Origin: Henckelia pumila
Lineage: Eukaryota > Streptophyta > Magnoliopsida > Lamiales > Gesneriaceae
Length of the DNA stretch: 64,000 nt
NCBI RefSeq assembly: GCF_033568475.1
Contig: NC_133121.1
Location: 127,256,375-127,320,374, forward strand
Direction of reading: 5' to 3'
Below the pieces are notes generated by a model, which was not told where the DNA came from, did no database searches, and saw only the letters and a list, made by a program, of their open reading frames with translations. Positions 1 to 12,094 of this stretch are shown in pieces. The position numbers and the translations under genes were made by a program. Positions within the stretch are counted from its first letter, which is position 1. Every line of letters begins with the position of its first letter.

Positions 1-2434
1 ATTTTGTATGGATTCCTTGCAAAAAGGAGCCTCAGGATTTGATAAAGCCTCTTGAAGAGTTCTTGGTTCATTATCTAACATGTATGTTAGAAAATCAGGA
101 CCAAACGACTTTTCAACTCGTGCACGCTTGCTGCGTCTTGGTTCTTCTTTGGTTTGTGGAGTTTCAATTGTATTTTCATAAGGTCGCTTGTTCGAACTTA
201 TTTCTTTCTTTTCTTTACAAGAAAAGATATTTTCAAAGAATACAGCATTCCTTGACTCCATTATTGTGCCTTCTTTTACATCAGAAATCGTTGACTTATG
301 CACTAAAAATCGATATGCACTACTATTAATAGTATGCATAACCAATAAATATGCAGTCAACCATTTTAGGACCAATTTTTATTTGTTTTGGCTTTGGTAC
401 TTCGAATTTAGCCAAACACCCCCACACTTTGAGGTATTGGTAAGAAGGTTTTCGACCTTTCCACTGTTCATATGGTGTTTCATCTTTTCCTTTGATTGGA
501 ATCTTGTTTAGAATGTGAGTTGCTGAGAGAATCGCTTCACCCCACATATTTTGAGGTAAGCCAGAATTTATTAACAACGCGTTCATCATTTCTTTCAATG
601 TTCGATTCTTGCGTTCTACAACGCCATTAGATTGGGGTGATTAAGGGGCTGTCGTTTGATGAATGATGCCCGAAGTTGAGCAAAATTCTTCAAAAGGAGC
701 CACATACTCTCCACCTCGATCACTTCGAATCATTTTAATCTTTGAACTTTGTTGATTTTCAATCTCAGTCTTATATTTCTTGAAAGCTTCGATTGCCTCA
801 TATTTGCTTTTCAATAAATATACATAAAAAAATCTAGTGCAATCATCAATGAATGTTATAAAGTACTTATTTTCACCTCGTGTTTGTACCATTTTTAAAT
901 CACATACATCAGTATGTATTAATTCAAGTGGCGTAGTACTTCTCGTGACAATATGAAATGGAGCTTTAACCATTTTTGCTTCAATACAAATCTCACACTT
1001 ATGTTGTGGATTATTTTTAAACATAGGTATTATATTTAAATTTTCAAGTCTTTGCAACGTGTTGAAGTTAACATGTCCTAATCGTTCATGTCATATATCA
1101 TAACTTTCAGTCAAATAAGCAGAACTAATAACTTTATTCTTCGCCTCAGGGCGGATAACATTCATTACATTCAATTTAAAGAGACCACTATCTTGGTACC
1201 CTTTACCAACAAATACACCGGATTTTGTTAATACAAATTTATCAGACTCAAACACCATTCTAAAGCCTTCCTTGCTCAAGAGAGAACCCGAAACTAAGTT
1301 CTTCTGAATGTCAAGCACATGCAGTACATTCTTGAGCGTCACCTCGTTGTCCGAGGTCATTTTCAACACCACATTTTCTACTCCAACAACTTCAGACGTT
1401 GCGGAGTTTCCCATGAACAACTTTCGATCCCCAACGGTGACATATATGGAATACATATCTTTATCGGCACAAATGTGGCTCGTAGAGCCGGTATCAATCC
1501 ACCATCCTCTCGGATCATCCACCATGTTGGTCTCACAAATAACGACACTTAAATCAATATCAGAAATTGCTAAAGGTACATACCTTTGTTCAACCAAGTT
1601 TGATTGATTTCGTTTCTGATTTGTGTTGTTTTTCTTTGGAATTCGGCAATCCCTTGCCATATGATTCGGTTTGCCACAGTTGTAGCAACTTCCTTGGAAT
1701 TTCTTCGCTTTCCCCTTTTGCTTTCTATCATGGGGGCGCTTTCTCTTTTGACTCGTATTAGACTCCGCCAGATTTTCTTTGGCCTCGGTTTCCATCTTTT
1801 TATGTGACTTGGCCTCGGTATTTCTGTTGTCCTCCTCGATGCGAAGTCTCACGATCAGATCTTCAAGTTTCAACTCCTTACGTTTGTGCTTAAGGTAGTT
1901 TTTGAAGTCCTTCCATATCGGAGGCAACTTCTCAATGATAGACGTGACTTGAAATGGTTCATTTATTTCCATCCCTTCGGCCAATAAGTCATGCAAGATT
2001 ATCTGTATCTCTTGCACTTAACTCATCACAGTTTTTGAGTCTACCATTTTGAAGTCCAGAAATTTGTCAACCACAAACTTCTTTATGCCCGCGTCTTCAG
2101 TTTTGTATTTCTTCTCCAAGGAATCCCAAAGTTCCTTGGCCGTCTTGACTGAGGAGTAGACACTATAGAGAGTGTCATCAAGGCCATTCAGAATATAGTT
2201 TCTGCACAGAAAATTGTTGTGGTTCCATGCATCAACTGCGGTCCTCCTTTGGGTGTCAGAATCGCCATCAACGACGACAGGGGGATCCTCTTTCAGAAAT
2301 CTTGACAGATTGAGTGTTGTCAGATATAACAACATCTTCTGCTGCCAACGTTTGAAGTCGGCACCAGAAAACTTTGGCGGCTTTTCTCCATGTGTAGGGG
2401 CGGAAGTGAGAGGAGTGAATGAAACGGTAAACAT
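1..2434 (-). pseudogene. copia gag-pol remnant (gag, protease, integrase)
   Basis: Probable gag start is the ATG at 2434. Gag continues through a UBN2-like region to a CCHC zinc knuckle (CYNCGKPNHMARDC) near 1660-1700. The protease signature WWIDTGSTSHIC follows near 1480-1510. The integrase zinc region (HERLGH) and catalytic core follow, with D in HTDVCDLK, D in RSDRGGEY and E in GVVERKNR. In-frame stops interrupt it at about 2018-2020 (after TVMS), about 1091 (where the family has Trp before HERLGH) and about 639-641 (before SPQSNG). A frameshift lies near 330, after which the reading resumes in another frame to position 1. This is retroelement capsid and polyprotein coding that can no longer be translated whole. 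Confidence 0.85.
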
Positions 2435-2890
2435 CTTCAGAATCCGAGAAATACAAAATTTCGTCTTGCGATTGTTATTAGGGTGTATTCCGATTCTGAA
2501 GAACTTGTACAACAACAGCAACAATGACAACAACTAGTCGAGGCGAGAGAATCTATCTATCCGCAAGACAAAATTGCCCGTTAACAGTGCTCAACGTTGG
2601 TAGCAATCGTCCTTAAGATACAACGAATAACGATCGTGATATAGCAGCACTACAAATATCACGAACTTCAGCGAACGAAAATACGTTTGAACTTTTCTTT
2701 TGAGAAAGTGAGGGAGAGATTTTTCAGAAATCTGATGTATACGTTATCAGATGTTTCTGTATCTCTTTTCTGTGTTATAACCACCGTATATATAGTCTTA
2801 TACACGAAACAACATGTTTGAAGGCGTAATGATGCAACTCATGACAGAAAAAGCCCAAAAAGAGTCGTGACTTTTCAGTTTGCAGAAGGC

Positions 2891-3072
2891 GCGCTCGGTC
2901 GGTTATTTTTGACCGATCGAGCGCCCCACTTTTGACAAATTTTCTGTCTCGCTCAAATAATGGTGCGCTCGGTCGGTAAAATTTGGCGGACCGAGCGCCC
3001 AACTTTTCTGAAGCCTACTGTCTCGCAAGGCGAGGGATGCGCTCGGTCGGTCATATTTGACCGCTCGGGCGC
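2891..3072. repeat. triple GC-rich palindromic module in copia LTR
   Basis: Three imperfect inverted repeats sit at 2891-2924, 2965-2998 and 3039-3072, a period of 74 bp. Each has a left arm close to GCGCTCGGTCGGT and a right arm close to ACCGATCGAGCGC around a loop of a few A/T-rich bases. The roughly 40-nt spacers are less conserved, though both contain CTGTCTCGC. They lie about 125-310 bp inside the 5' end of the LTR, upstream of the TATA-like stretch, so they belong to U3 if the LTR start is right. Confidence 0.85.
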
Positions 3073-3198
3073 ACTAATTTTTTTTTCTTTTATCAATTAA
3101 ATTTTATCCAAAAAGAATAATTGATCATAAGACCTCGCCGAGCCGAGCTGGCCGCGCGCGCTTGTTTGTTGCATCGATTAGCGTCTTGCCCCTTTACA

Positions 3199-4323
3199 AA
3201 ACATCCGGTGCCCTAAGAACCCAATCTCATAATCCAAAGTTGGATTATATAAAGTGAACAAAAACCCAAAACAAGTTTACCCTCCAATTTATTTCACCAA
3301 ATTCAAACTATTCCAACACAATTCAAATCAGCCTTTCAAGCTTATTTCAATTATAATTCATTCAATAATTATTCCAACAATTTTTCCTTCCCTAAATATC
3401 ATAATTACATGCAGTTATCATTTTTTATTTGAAACAAACCCCCCCTAATTTCAATCCAAAACCACGGCTCACTTTACTAACTGAATCTCACATTTTTATC
3501 TTCCTCTCATTCTCAATTTTCAGATTCAGTTCTTCCCGTATCTTCTTTTCAAATTATTACCGGGTAATCCTCTCAATGTCATTGGGCTTTTTTTGGCTAT
3601 TTGATATTGTTATGTACATGGATTATTTGACTTCATTGAACAACGCAAAAACAAAATAAGTATTTATATTTATGTATAAAGTACATTACACACGCAACTT
3701 TTGCTTGTGTTGTTGTTTGATTAAACTTAAAAACAAATCTCTGAAAATTAACGTGCACGGTTTCTAATCATTGGGTATTTGTATTTATTGTGACACCTGA
3801 ACTGGTAGTAACCGTCCCATGCAAACAATGCATGTGAATATATTTAAAGAAATTTGACGTCATCGATTTTTTTAAAAATAAATATATTTGGAATGATTAG
3901 TATTGAATATGCTCAAACATCTAATATAATTGGAAGTAGCATTTCTTGGATATTAATAATTTATTTACTATACGTGTCCCTTGATGATGCTAGTATATGG
4001 AGGAATTTAAATTAAATACATAACACTAATTGTTTCAAAAATAATAGTTTGTTGAACATGATTTTTTTAAAAAAAAATTGAAATGACACAAAATCAGATT
4101 TGCATTTGGATACTTTTAATGAAAACGCGAATCCAATCCAAAATAATAAAACATATATAAATCATAGTTTATGTTTCTTTTTTGCTTTAATATTATCTCA
4201 GCCAATTAAATACATTTTTTCCAATAAAATAATGGTGTGCACATATGTGGTTCGTATAAAAAATTAATTAAGAAACAACAGTGACATTGAACTTCAAAGT
4301 CATTCTCAAGGAACCCTCAGCTT

Positions 4324-4358
<35 letters not shown>

Positions 4359-4375
4359 TATTAATATATAATTTT
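3199..4375. other. intergenic, AT-rich, no gene seen
   Basis: Short open frames exist on the plus strand at 3254-3659 but have no recognisable domain and strongly AT-driven composition. An (AT)n run lies at about 4327-4355, directly before a small transposon. I see nothing else. Confidence 0.6.
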
Positions 4376-4542
4376 GATACCCTGCACCTAGGGGTGCAGG
4401 GTAACATGGATACCGCTTACGTGGCGGTTCATGATTGGTCAGCCGTTTTTTGTAAAAAAAAAAATAAAAAATTTGTGTGGTTGTGGGCGCGCCACGTTGG
4501 CAGGCGCCCACAGGTGTGTAGGGTAAGGGTGTGCAGGGTATC
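4376..4542. mobile_element. small foldback MITE
   Basis: The ends match as an inverted repeat, with GATACCCTGCACC at the left and GTGCAGGGTATC at the right. The inside holds TTACGTGGCGGTTCATGAT and a GC-rich stem (GTGGGCGCGCCAC). It lies beside an (AT)n microsatellite. The target duplication is not clear. The inner motif is shared with the foldback at about 16283-16430. Confidence 0.6.
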
Positions 4543-6640
4543 ATTTCTGTAAATCTTACACTCTTTTTTCTTTTTCTTTTTTTTGTTATAATGGGAATGA
4601 TATTTTTTGTTTTAATCGAAACACATTTCTCCTTTGTGTCACATGTCACAAGGTGTTTGACAAATATTCTTATTGTCGACCGTATTTCATCTACAAAATT
4701 AATACTGGTACAAGGGTAGAATTAGAAACAATCGTCAATCTCTGTAATTCGAAATAAACAATCGAACTTCAATTTTTTATGTGACCTTATTGCATGCGGC
4801 TTACATCATGTTATAGCCATCGGCACCAAGAGATTCCCACGAAGTAGATGTCGACAAGCAGATCACTCAATTAGTGTAAAAAAAGATTTGGTAATTTCAA
4901 ATTAAAGAGCATTTTTAATTAAGTAACTCGTCCATTAATGATCATGTAGATTTGAAATTTATGAACGATTTCAAGCGGATTCTCATCCATGCAAGTATTA
5001 TACTAAATTATCATAGATGAAAATAAAAAGTGACGACTATAACCGGGAAAAAAATCATGGTATCTTCCTAAAATATCGAAGTGCCAATATTGTAAAAATT
5101 CAAAAAAAAATATGAAATTATAATAGATGAGTAAATGATGAGAACTCATGTTATAATGGTATTTACAAATGAGTTTATGCAAGATATATAACTTGTTTTA
5201 TAAATAAATCCTCACACCCTTAGCAATGGATATAATCTTCTTAATTTACAACTATTTAAGTCAAAGAAAAATATAAAGTATAAAAACGATCGAAGCTATT
5301 TTAGTCAAAGAATAATATGCCAATAATGGATCTTGCATATCTAGCATTAACATATATAACGTCCCAAAATATTATTAATAACTAGGAACTATATATCTTA
5401 TGTGGTTTATACGCTCGCGCTCACATAATTGAATTATTTGAAGAAAAAGTTAATTTAAAAAAAACTATAAAAATGAATAAAATATATGTGAGTTTTGAGA
5501 TAAACTTTGGTGTCACATTGACACACTAAAGTGATTACTCTGATATTGTTCATGTATTATATATATAATAGCAAAAATGTTTTTAAAACAGAGAAAAGAA
5601 AAGGTGTTCATAAATTCAAAGGACCACGGAAGAGAACTCGAATCTATTCTTCAGCATAATGTTCAATTAAAAGATTCAAAATTTGAGAAGGAAAACTTTG
5701 AGTCAAGAATCTTTGAGACCCTCCCCACCCACCCAAGAAATCAGCCATAAAGAGAACTTTTTTAGATTATGGCATCAAATCCAATCATCCTTCGATTTGA
5801 TATATCTTCCTTCTTTCCTTTTTTTTTTTTTAAAAAATGCTAAAACAAATAAAAATGAAAAAAAAGATATAAAAACGAGTAGGTTAGGCGACAGCTGGCC
5901 TACGATATATACATATAAAAATGAAAAATGGTGCTTAGCCTGAACAAATGGACACTACTGTTTACGTAATCCAATTATAATCCGTAATAATAAATTGCTC
6001 TATCCAGATGTTTGGTGAAATTTGAATTGTTTGTTCAACTTGCGATAAATATATGTTATAGGTGCATGGAACTTATGCCCAAAATATACCAAAATACATG
6101 ACATCCTCATCATTATTTTCTTTATATGTAAGTAGCTAGACGTCCACATGCACGCGTACAAAGTTGGAGCTTCATGCCTTTATCCATTTCTTTTATTAAA
6201 GAATTATATATAAGAGTTTGATTAAAACTATAACAATTGACGAATAAAATCTATCAAATTTCAAAATTCTTGTAATTTTAATTTAAATGGATGAAAAATC
6301 TTGAATATATATGTATCCACCCATTGATTGATCACTGATCGATCATGACAATGGTATAAGATATATACAAGAGTCGTAATATATATACTGAAGATGATTT
6401 GATTATAATAGGACATGGTGACAACTGACACGTATGTTCTTTTTGCTACTAATAATTCGTTCGGTATAGATCAAATTCACTTACCCAAAAAACCAAAGTT
6501 CTAATTGGATACATTGCGATCGAGTGCATGAGCAACAATGATGCATGATTCATATCACAATCTGTCTATGAGAGAAGTCGGCATTGCTTTTATCAAATCG
6601 ACAAGCTAAAAAGCTATGTACCCATCACATGGATTTAATA
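4543..6640. other. intergenic, no gene seen
   Basis: AT-rich DNA with short open frames only (for example 5683-5943). No domain, repeat of note or RNA gene recognised. Confidence 0.5.
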
Positions 6641-6644
6641 TATT

Positions 6645-6732
6645 TGTCACCATATTTAAGTTAATTAGACTCCACCATTTCAATCAAGCTTCCATATTTA
6701 AGTTAATTAGACTCCACCGTTTCAATCAAGAG
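6645..6732 (+). repeat. tandem duplication, about 43-bp unit
   Basis: The unit ATATTTAAGTTAATTAGACT plus CCACC(A/G)TTTCAATCAAG occurs twice in a row with one or two differences. Confidence 0.8.
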
Positions 6733-6741
6733 GACGTTTAT

Positions 6742-6912
6742 TGTAAAACGGTCTCATGGATGTTTTTTCGTGAGATGGATCAATGTTACACATATTTATA
6801 ATAAAATTAATATTTTTGAAATAAAAAAGGACAATTTTCTCATGATTGAGTGACCTAAATAATATATCAATCTAACAAAATTGACTGGTCAGACTGTCTT
6901 ACATGAGTTTTT
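6742..6912. mobile_element. MITE-like repeat, GGTCTCATG family, copy 1
   Basis: It contains GGTCTCATGGATGTTTTTTC followed by GTGAGATGGATC, and ends with a partly complementary GACTGTCTTACATGAG. A diverged relative lies at 16724-16872, with GGTCTCATGAG and GTGAGACGGATC in the same order. Ends are not sharply defined. Confidence 0.45.
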
Positions 6913-6915
6913 ATG

Positions 6916-8780
6916 TTCAATTAATTGAATATTTATTTTACACATATGTAGTGTGTGTCAATAAATTTTAAAAAAATGTGCTCGAGTATCTGAATACATC
7001 ATGTACTTACCTTTTTTTTAATTGGACCATATATTCCTTTGAAGCAAAAGATGAGAATATATGAAAGATTTCTTGTAGATTAATTATTTCTCCATCAAAG
7101 ACCAATTAAGGCATAAAGGATTGATATATAGAGCTGTAGTTCGATACCAATAATGAATGATTCTAAACGACAAATACAATTAATTAGTTCAAAACAACTG
7201 TTTTTGATTTTTTAATACAAAGAATTAATCGATCCATTGGCTAATAAGATGATATTTCTTTGTATTAATTATGTTCAAATCCGAAGTTTTAGCCCGAGGA
7301 GGATTAAAATTTAAAACAGTAACATTTATTATTGAATTAATAATCGTTATAAGCAAATTAAAATATTTTTATTATTAACTGATGAAAGACCTACCTAAAC
7401 ATGTGGGGTCAAATTGCTGTGAACATATCCTATCATTTGGTGTGTGCATATGATGGCTCAAATGGATTGGATGCTCGATACTTTACAATTTTATTTAAGC
7501 AGAAAGAGACCTCAAAAGAAATTTCTATATCCCCGCGCACTACTACTTTGAAAATCAATCTTTGGTAATTAATTGGATCATCATTCTAGCTATAATAGCA
7601 TACGAATTTTAAAGATACTCTTGGGCATTGTCTTTAGTTGAGAACTTATTCCGGTCATACATCTTGGGTTTCAAATTCCTCAACCAAGAAATATTGTCAA
7701 ACACGAGTTTTTATAGCCGAGACTCAATTGTAACAAATCAATCTCTCATCCAACTAAAAAAAACAAAAGATTATAATTTTTTTATTGCACTTTATATATT
7801 AATTCTAGGATGCTGAAATTGCTAGGTAGCTTCCTCAACCTCGCTTGCTTACAAACTTTTGGTCACTAAAATTGAATAATATGGATTCCAAGTTTAATTA
7901 GAAAGAAGAAAGTCTAGTCAAGCTAGCTAGTGGATTAATTAAATCTTGTTGTTCCTCTCAACATTATGGAGAAGAATATGGTGTAAATTAATTTATATCT
8001 TTTTTTAAAAAATTAAATTAAATTTCGAGGAACTAAACTTGGTAAAATTCAATTTGGTCTAACATGGCATGGATACAATTTCAGTCCCAAAGACTAGTGC
8101 CTAGTGACAAATCCAAGTGACCTCAGGGATTTAATTAATTTGACCCCCAAAATCATGGTTAATTCCGACCCCACACAATGTAATAAACATCATTACCATT
8201 ATTTTAAGCACTCGAACACATACCCAGCACGCAATTTATTGTCATTGGGTGGTGCTTTAATTATATATAATCACCCCTTTTATATACCCCGTACTACACT
8301 AATTAACTAACTTATTAACCTATAGCAAAACAACAGTACGTACTAATATATTATTGCATTTGCCCCTGTGGCAAAGTATGTAGGGGGCAAATTAATTCTC
8401 TAATTACCTCGTGTCAACATGTGTAATTATCTGTTATTTTTTTCCAAGATTTTAGAATATAGAAAAATGGAAATTAATTATGCGTGTCCCAAAAAATAAT
8501 CGTTTTTCAAATTTTAATTCTGAATACAATCACGCACAGTAAATTTTAAAAAGAAATATTTTTTTCCCATTAATTTGTTTATTTTTATTTTATTAATTTT
8601 TCAAATTTTGGTTTTAGTATACACTAACTTTTAGTTTTCGATTATTTTGGTTCAACTATTGATGTGACATAGAAAAATTTGAACGTCATCAATCGCATCA
8701 AAATATTCGAAAATTAAAAGTTAATGAAGAAAAAATCATTTTCTCAATTCTAAAATCTAACCATTTTCACCCGTCGCTCC
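6916..8780. other. intergenic, upstream of the P450 gene
   Basis: AT-rich with no recognisable coding or RNA gene. The last few hundred bases are presumably the promoter of the P450 gene that starts at 8899. Confidence 0.5.
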
Positions 8781-8790
8781 CTATATAAAC
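8781..8790 (+). promoter_or_regulatory. probable TATA box of the CYP78A gene
   Basis: CTATATAAAC lies about 115 bp before the start codon. A transcription start about 30 bp downstream would leave a 5' leader of about 80-90 nt, with CAATATCAAACTG before the ATG. This is inferred from position and sequence only. Confidence 0.55.
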
Positions 8791-8898
8791 CAGGATATCC
8801 ACAGCCATTTTCAAGCCCTCAAAACCAATTTGCTGAGCTTTCTCAAAACACTCATATATATAATATAATCAACAATATCAAACTGTATTCAAATCACA

Positions 8899-11378
8899 AT
8901 GATGAAAACAGATGTTCAAAGCCTCTGGTTCTTCGTTTTCGCGGCCACAAAATGCGAATCCCTCACCTTCTCCACCGTCATCATCTTCGCATTTCTCTTC
9001 CTTGTTTCATGCCTCATCCTGAACCTGGTTTTCTGGGCTCACGCCGGAGGCCCCGCATGGGGGAAATACAAATGGAGGAACCCCACGTCATCAAAGTCTC
9101 GGTCCATTAATATTCCAGGCCCAAAAGGGGTTCCTGTTATAGGCAGCATGAGCCTGATGACGGGTCTAGCCCACCACAAATTAGCCGCCGCAGCTGAAGC
9201 CTGCGGAGGCAAACGCCTCATGGCTTTCAGCCTCGGCGACACCCGGGCGATAGTCACCTGCAATCACGAGGTCGCCAAAGATATCTTGAACAGCGCCACG
9301 TTCTCCGATCGTCCGGCGAACGAAACTGCGTATCACTTGATGTTCAACCGCTCCATAGGCTTCGCGCCTCACGGAGTTTACTGGCAGACCCTTCGGAAAA
9401 TGGCTTCCACGCATCTTTTCTCCCCGAAACAAATCAAAGCGTCGGAGTGTCAACGTCGGGAAATAGCGAGCCAGATGGTGTCTGTGCTGGCTTCACGCAA
9501 AGAAGGTGCTTTCCGCGTGAGGAATGTGCTGAAACCCGCTTCGCTAAACAACATGATGTGGTCTGTGTTTGGACGGAGGTACGAACTCGGTGGGGTCAAC
9601 TCGGAGACGGAGGAGTTGGGTTTTCTGGTGGATGCGGGATACGATTTGCTAGGAGAAGTGAACTGGGGCGATCACCTCTCCTTCTTGACGGATTTCGACG
9701 TACAAAAAATCCGGTCGAGGTGCTCCCGGCTCGTGCCACGTGTGAACAAGTTCGTCGGCCGGATTGTGGCGGATCATAAGGCGGAAACCGGCAAGCTTAA
9801 CCGCGGTTTCGTCGATGTTCTGCTTTCTCTCGAGGGGACTGATAGATTGTCGGAGGCGGACATGATCGCTGTTCTTTGGGTAAGATATAATATATATGAG
9901 CTTATACTATTTTTTTTTTTTGAATTTTATCTGTTTGATTGGTTTTAAAATATGGGCGATGCTACATTTACATAGAGGGTTACATGTTGGGTTACACGTT
10001 GCACTTGAAATTACATAAATATCCTTAATGTATTTTGGAAAATTTTTTCCAAATCAATTGGAAGGATAATTTTGTAATTTCATATGTAATGTGTAACCCA
10101 ATATGTAACTCAACGTGTACATGTAGCATTTCCCTTAAAATATAAACAGTAAATAAAGTAGATCGCTACTACTCTATAATTATATTACGGTACTATATAC
10201 ATGAGTCATTTTCGTATTTACTAATTTAATTAATTTTTCACGGGCGATAAAAAAAATAAAGCCCTTTTTGGGGTTAGTTACCATGATAAGAATAAATCTA
10301 AATTATTAGCCGCAAATGAAACATCTTCATTGAAAGCAACCGTTGTTTTGTTTCATGTGGCTCCAAAAGTAACCTATATATGAGCAGTTAAACTAATTTA
10401 GTACGTACATAGCCATAAAAATAAAAATAAAAATAAAAAAGCACGTACGAATAAATAATTTACTTGACCAAGCCACACTATTTTCAAAAAGGCACTTGCT
10501 TAATTAGTAACTTTGTCAAGGTAAAAGGTACATCGATTGGAGAAAATTTTTCTACTTATGGCTAGTGTTTAGTTGAATATATCTTTATCCGCCGAAGCAA
10601 ATCAATGACAAGATTCTTTTACAAACTTAATAAAAAGTTGGTTCTTATTGCTATTAAAAAAAATAGAGTCACGTTACATGTACATATATGTTGTTACGTA
10701 AATTTTATAATTTCAAAAGTAACTTGTATCTATCGTCTGATTTTCTGCTTAATGCAGGAAATGATATTTAGGGGGACGGATACTGTTGCAGTGTTGATAG
10801 AATGGATATTAGCAAGATTGGTGTTGCACCCTGATGTTCAATCAAAGGTGCATGAGGAGCTGGACAAAGTCGTGGGCAGGTCGCGGGCGGTGACGGAGTC
10901 GGACTTGACGGAGCTTGTGTACTTAACGGCGGTGATCAAGGAAGTGTTGAGGTTTCACCCACCTGGCCCACTTCTTTCTTGGTCCCGTCTGTCCATAAGA
11001 GATACCGCGGTGGATGGCCACCACGTGCCTGCGGGAACCACCGCGATGGTGAATATGTGGGCCATCGCAAGGGATCCACAAGTGTGGGATGAGCCCTCGA
11101 GCTTTAAGCCCGAGAGATTTATGCACCGCGGGGAATCCAATTACAATATGGAGTTCTCGGTGATGGGTTCGGATTTGAGGTTAGCGCCTTTCGGGTCGGG
11201 TCGGAGGTCGTGCCCCGGTAAAACCCTCGGCATGACTACGGTGTCTTTCTGGGCGGCCACGCTCTTGCATGAGTTCCAGCTCGTGCCTTGCGGTCCAAGG
11301 GTGGATTTGTCGGAGGTGTTGAGGTTGTCTTGTGAGATGGCTAGCCCACTGGAGATCAGAGCCAAGCTCAGACGTTGA
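8899..11378 (+). CDS. CYP78A: cytochrome P450, CYP78A family (CYP78A6/A8/A9-like)
   Basis: Two exons, 8899-9879 and 10758-11378, joined by a phase-0 GT-AG intron, give 533 residues, normal for the family. A membrane anchor lies at about residues 22-46, followed by the hinge [11 protein letters not shown] (72-82). The oxygen-binding I-helix motif is RGTDTV (332-337). The ExxR pair is E389/R392, PERF is at 445-448, and the haem loop [10 protein letters not shown] is at 472-481 with the axial ligand Cys479. The wording around [17 protein letters not shown]-like [10 protein letters not shown] and CEMASPL is that of CYP78A rather than other A-type P450s. CYP78A enzymes are ER monooxygenases that promote organ, seed and fruit growth through a mobile signal of unknown structure. 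The nearest Arabidopsis relatives appear to be CYP78A6/A8/A9. TAC1 lies 8 kb downstream on the other strand. The single intron holds a MITE. Confidence 0.95.
9954..10134. mobile_element. Mutator-type MITE in the CYP78A intron
   Basis: A 181-bp element with terminal inverted repeats beginning GGGCGATGCTACATTTAC and ending GTACATGTAGCATTTCCC. It is flanked by a perfect 9-bp duplication TTAAAATAT at 9945-9953 and 10135-10143. Nine-bp target duplications are typical of Mutator-like elements. The inverted repeats extend inward through paired GTTACA motifs, so most of the element could fold back on itself. Confidence 0.85.
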
Positions 11379-12048
11379 ATATTATTGATTAGCAAGGATT
11401 CTCATGATTTGTATAATCACTAGTTATAGTAGAATTGTACGTGTTCGAAATATATATTAGGTTATGAATCTATATACATATAATATAATTATAAATATAA
11501 AACCAAAAAAGGGGGATCGAGCAAAGAATACAAGATCAAGAATATTAGGTGCTGGCCTAGTTGTATGTATTAATTTCTACAAGCTTAATTTTCTTATATG
11601 TGAATATGTTTGTAGGTTTTGTTTGTTTTTCAAGAAAGGATTCATTCCTAGCTCGTTTTAGTGGATTTTAGTTTATGCATTGTAATTAATCCCCGTCAAT
11701 TAAATGATTTGTAGATTTGAATTAAATTGTATTAAAAATAATAGAAATGGTGAATGTGGACATATGTGGTACGTGTGTTTCATTTTATTAAATTAAATAG
11801 TGAAAAAAACAGGTATTGTCGTTTGTAATTTAATAATAAATCGTAGGGATCTTTGAAGAATTCAGCAAAAGCATATATTGGTATAGTGGGACCCGTGACT
11901 TAGATTAGTTGGGAAACGTACGCCCACAACAAATATGGCACTCCAAACAGGAGGATGGACAAGGACATTAACGCTAATATTAATCCAATCAAGTGAAATT
12001 ATATGAGGATCGATGCTATCAATTCCGACTGGATTTTTTTATTTAATG

Positions 12049-12090
<42 letters not shown>
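12049..12090. repeat. (AT)n microsatellite
   Basis: Uninterrupted alternating A and T. Confidence 0.95.

Positions 12091-12094
<4 letters not shown>

Larger units (their letters stand above)
1..3198 (-). mobile_element. Ty1/copia retrotransposon, 5' part only, decayed
   Basis: Reading the minus strand from right to left, a probable 5' LTR (about 2540-3198) is followed by gag, zinc knuckle, protease and integrase. The element then runs off the left edge before reverse transcriptase. The order gag-protease-integrase-(RT) is that of Ty1/copia. The LTR call rests on a TATA-like stretch near 2783-2800 read on the minus strand and on a plausible TG start at 3198. The second LTR is outside the window, so the ends cannot be checked by comparison. 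Three in-frame stops and one frameshift show that the copy is dead. Confidence 0.85.

Noticed and set aside
3254..3659. Two overlapping open frames on the plus strand
   Set aside because: No domain, AT-driven codon content, and no splice or promoter signals to support a gene.
9039..9779. Open frames on both strands overlapping CYP78A exon 1
   Set aside because: Shadows of the GC-richer P450 coding sequence in other frames.
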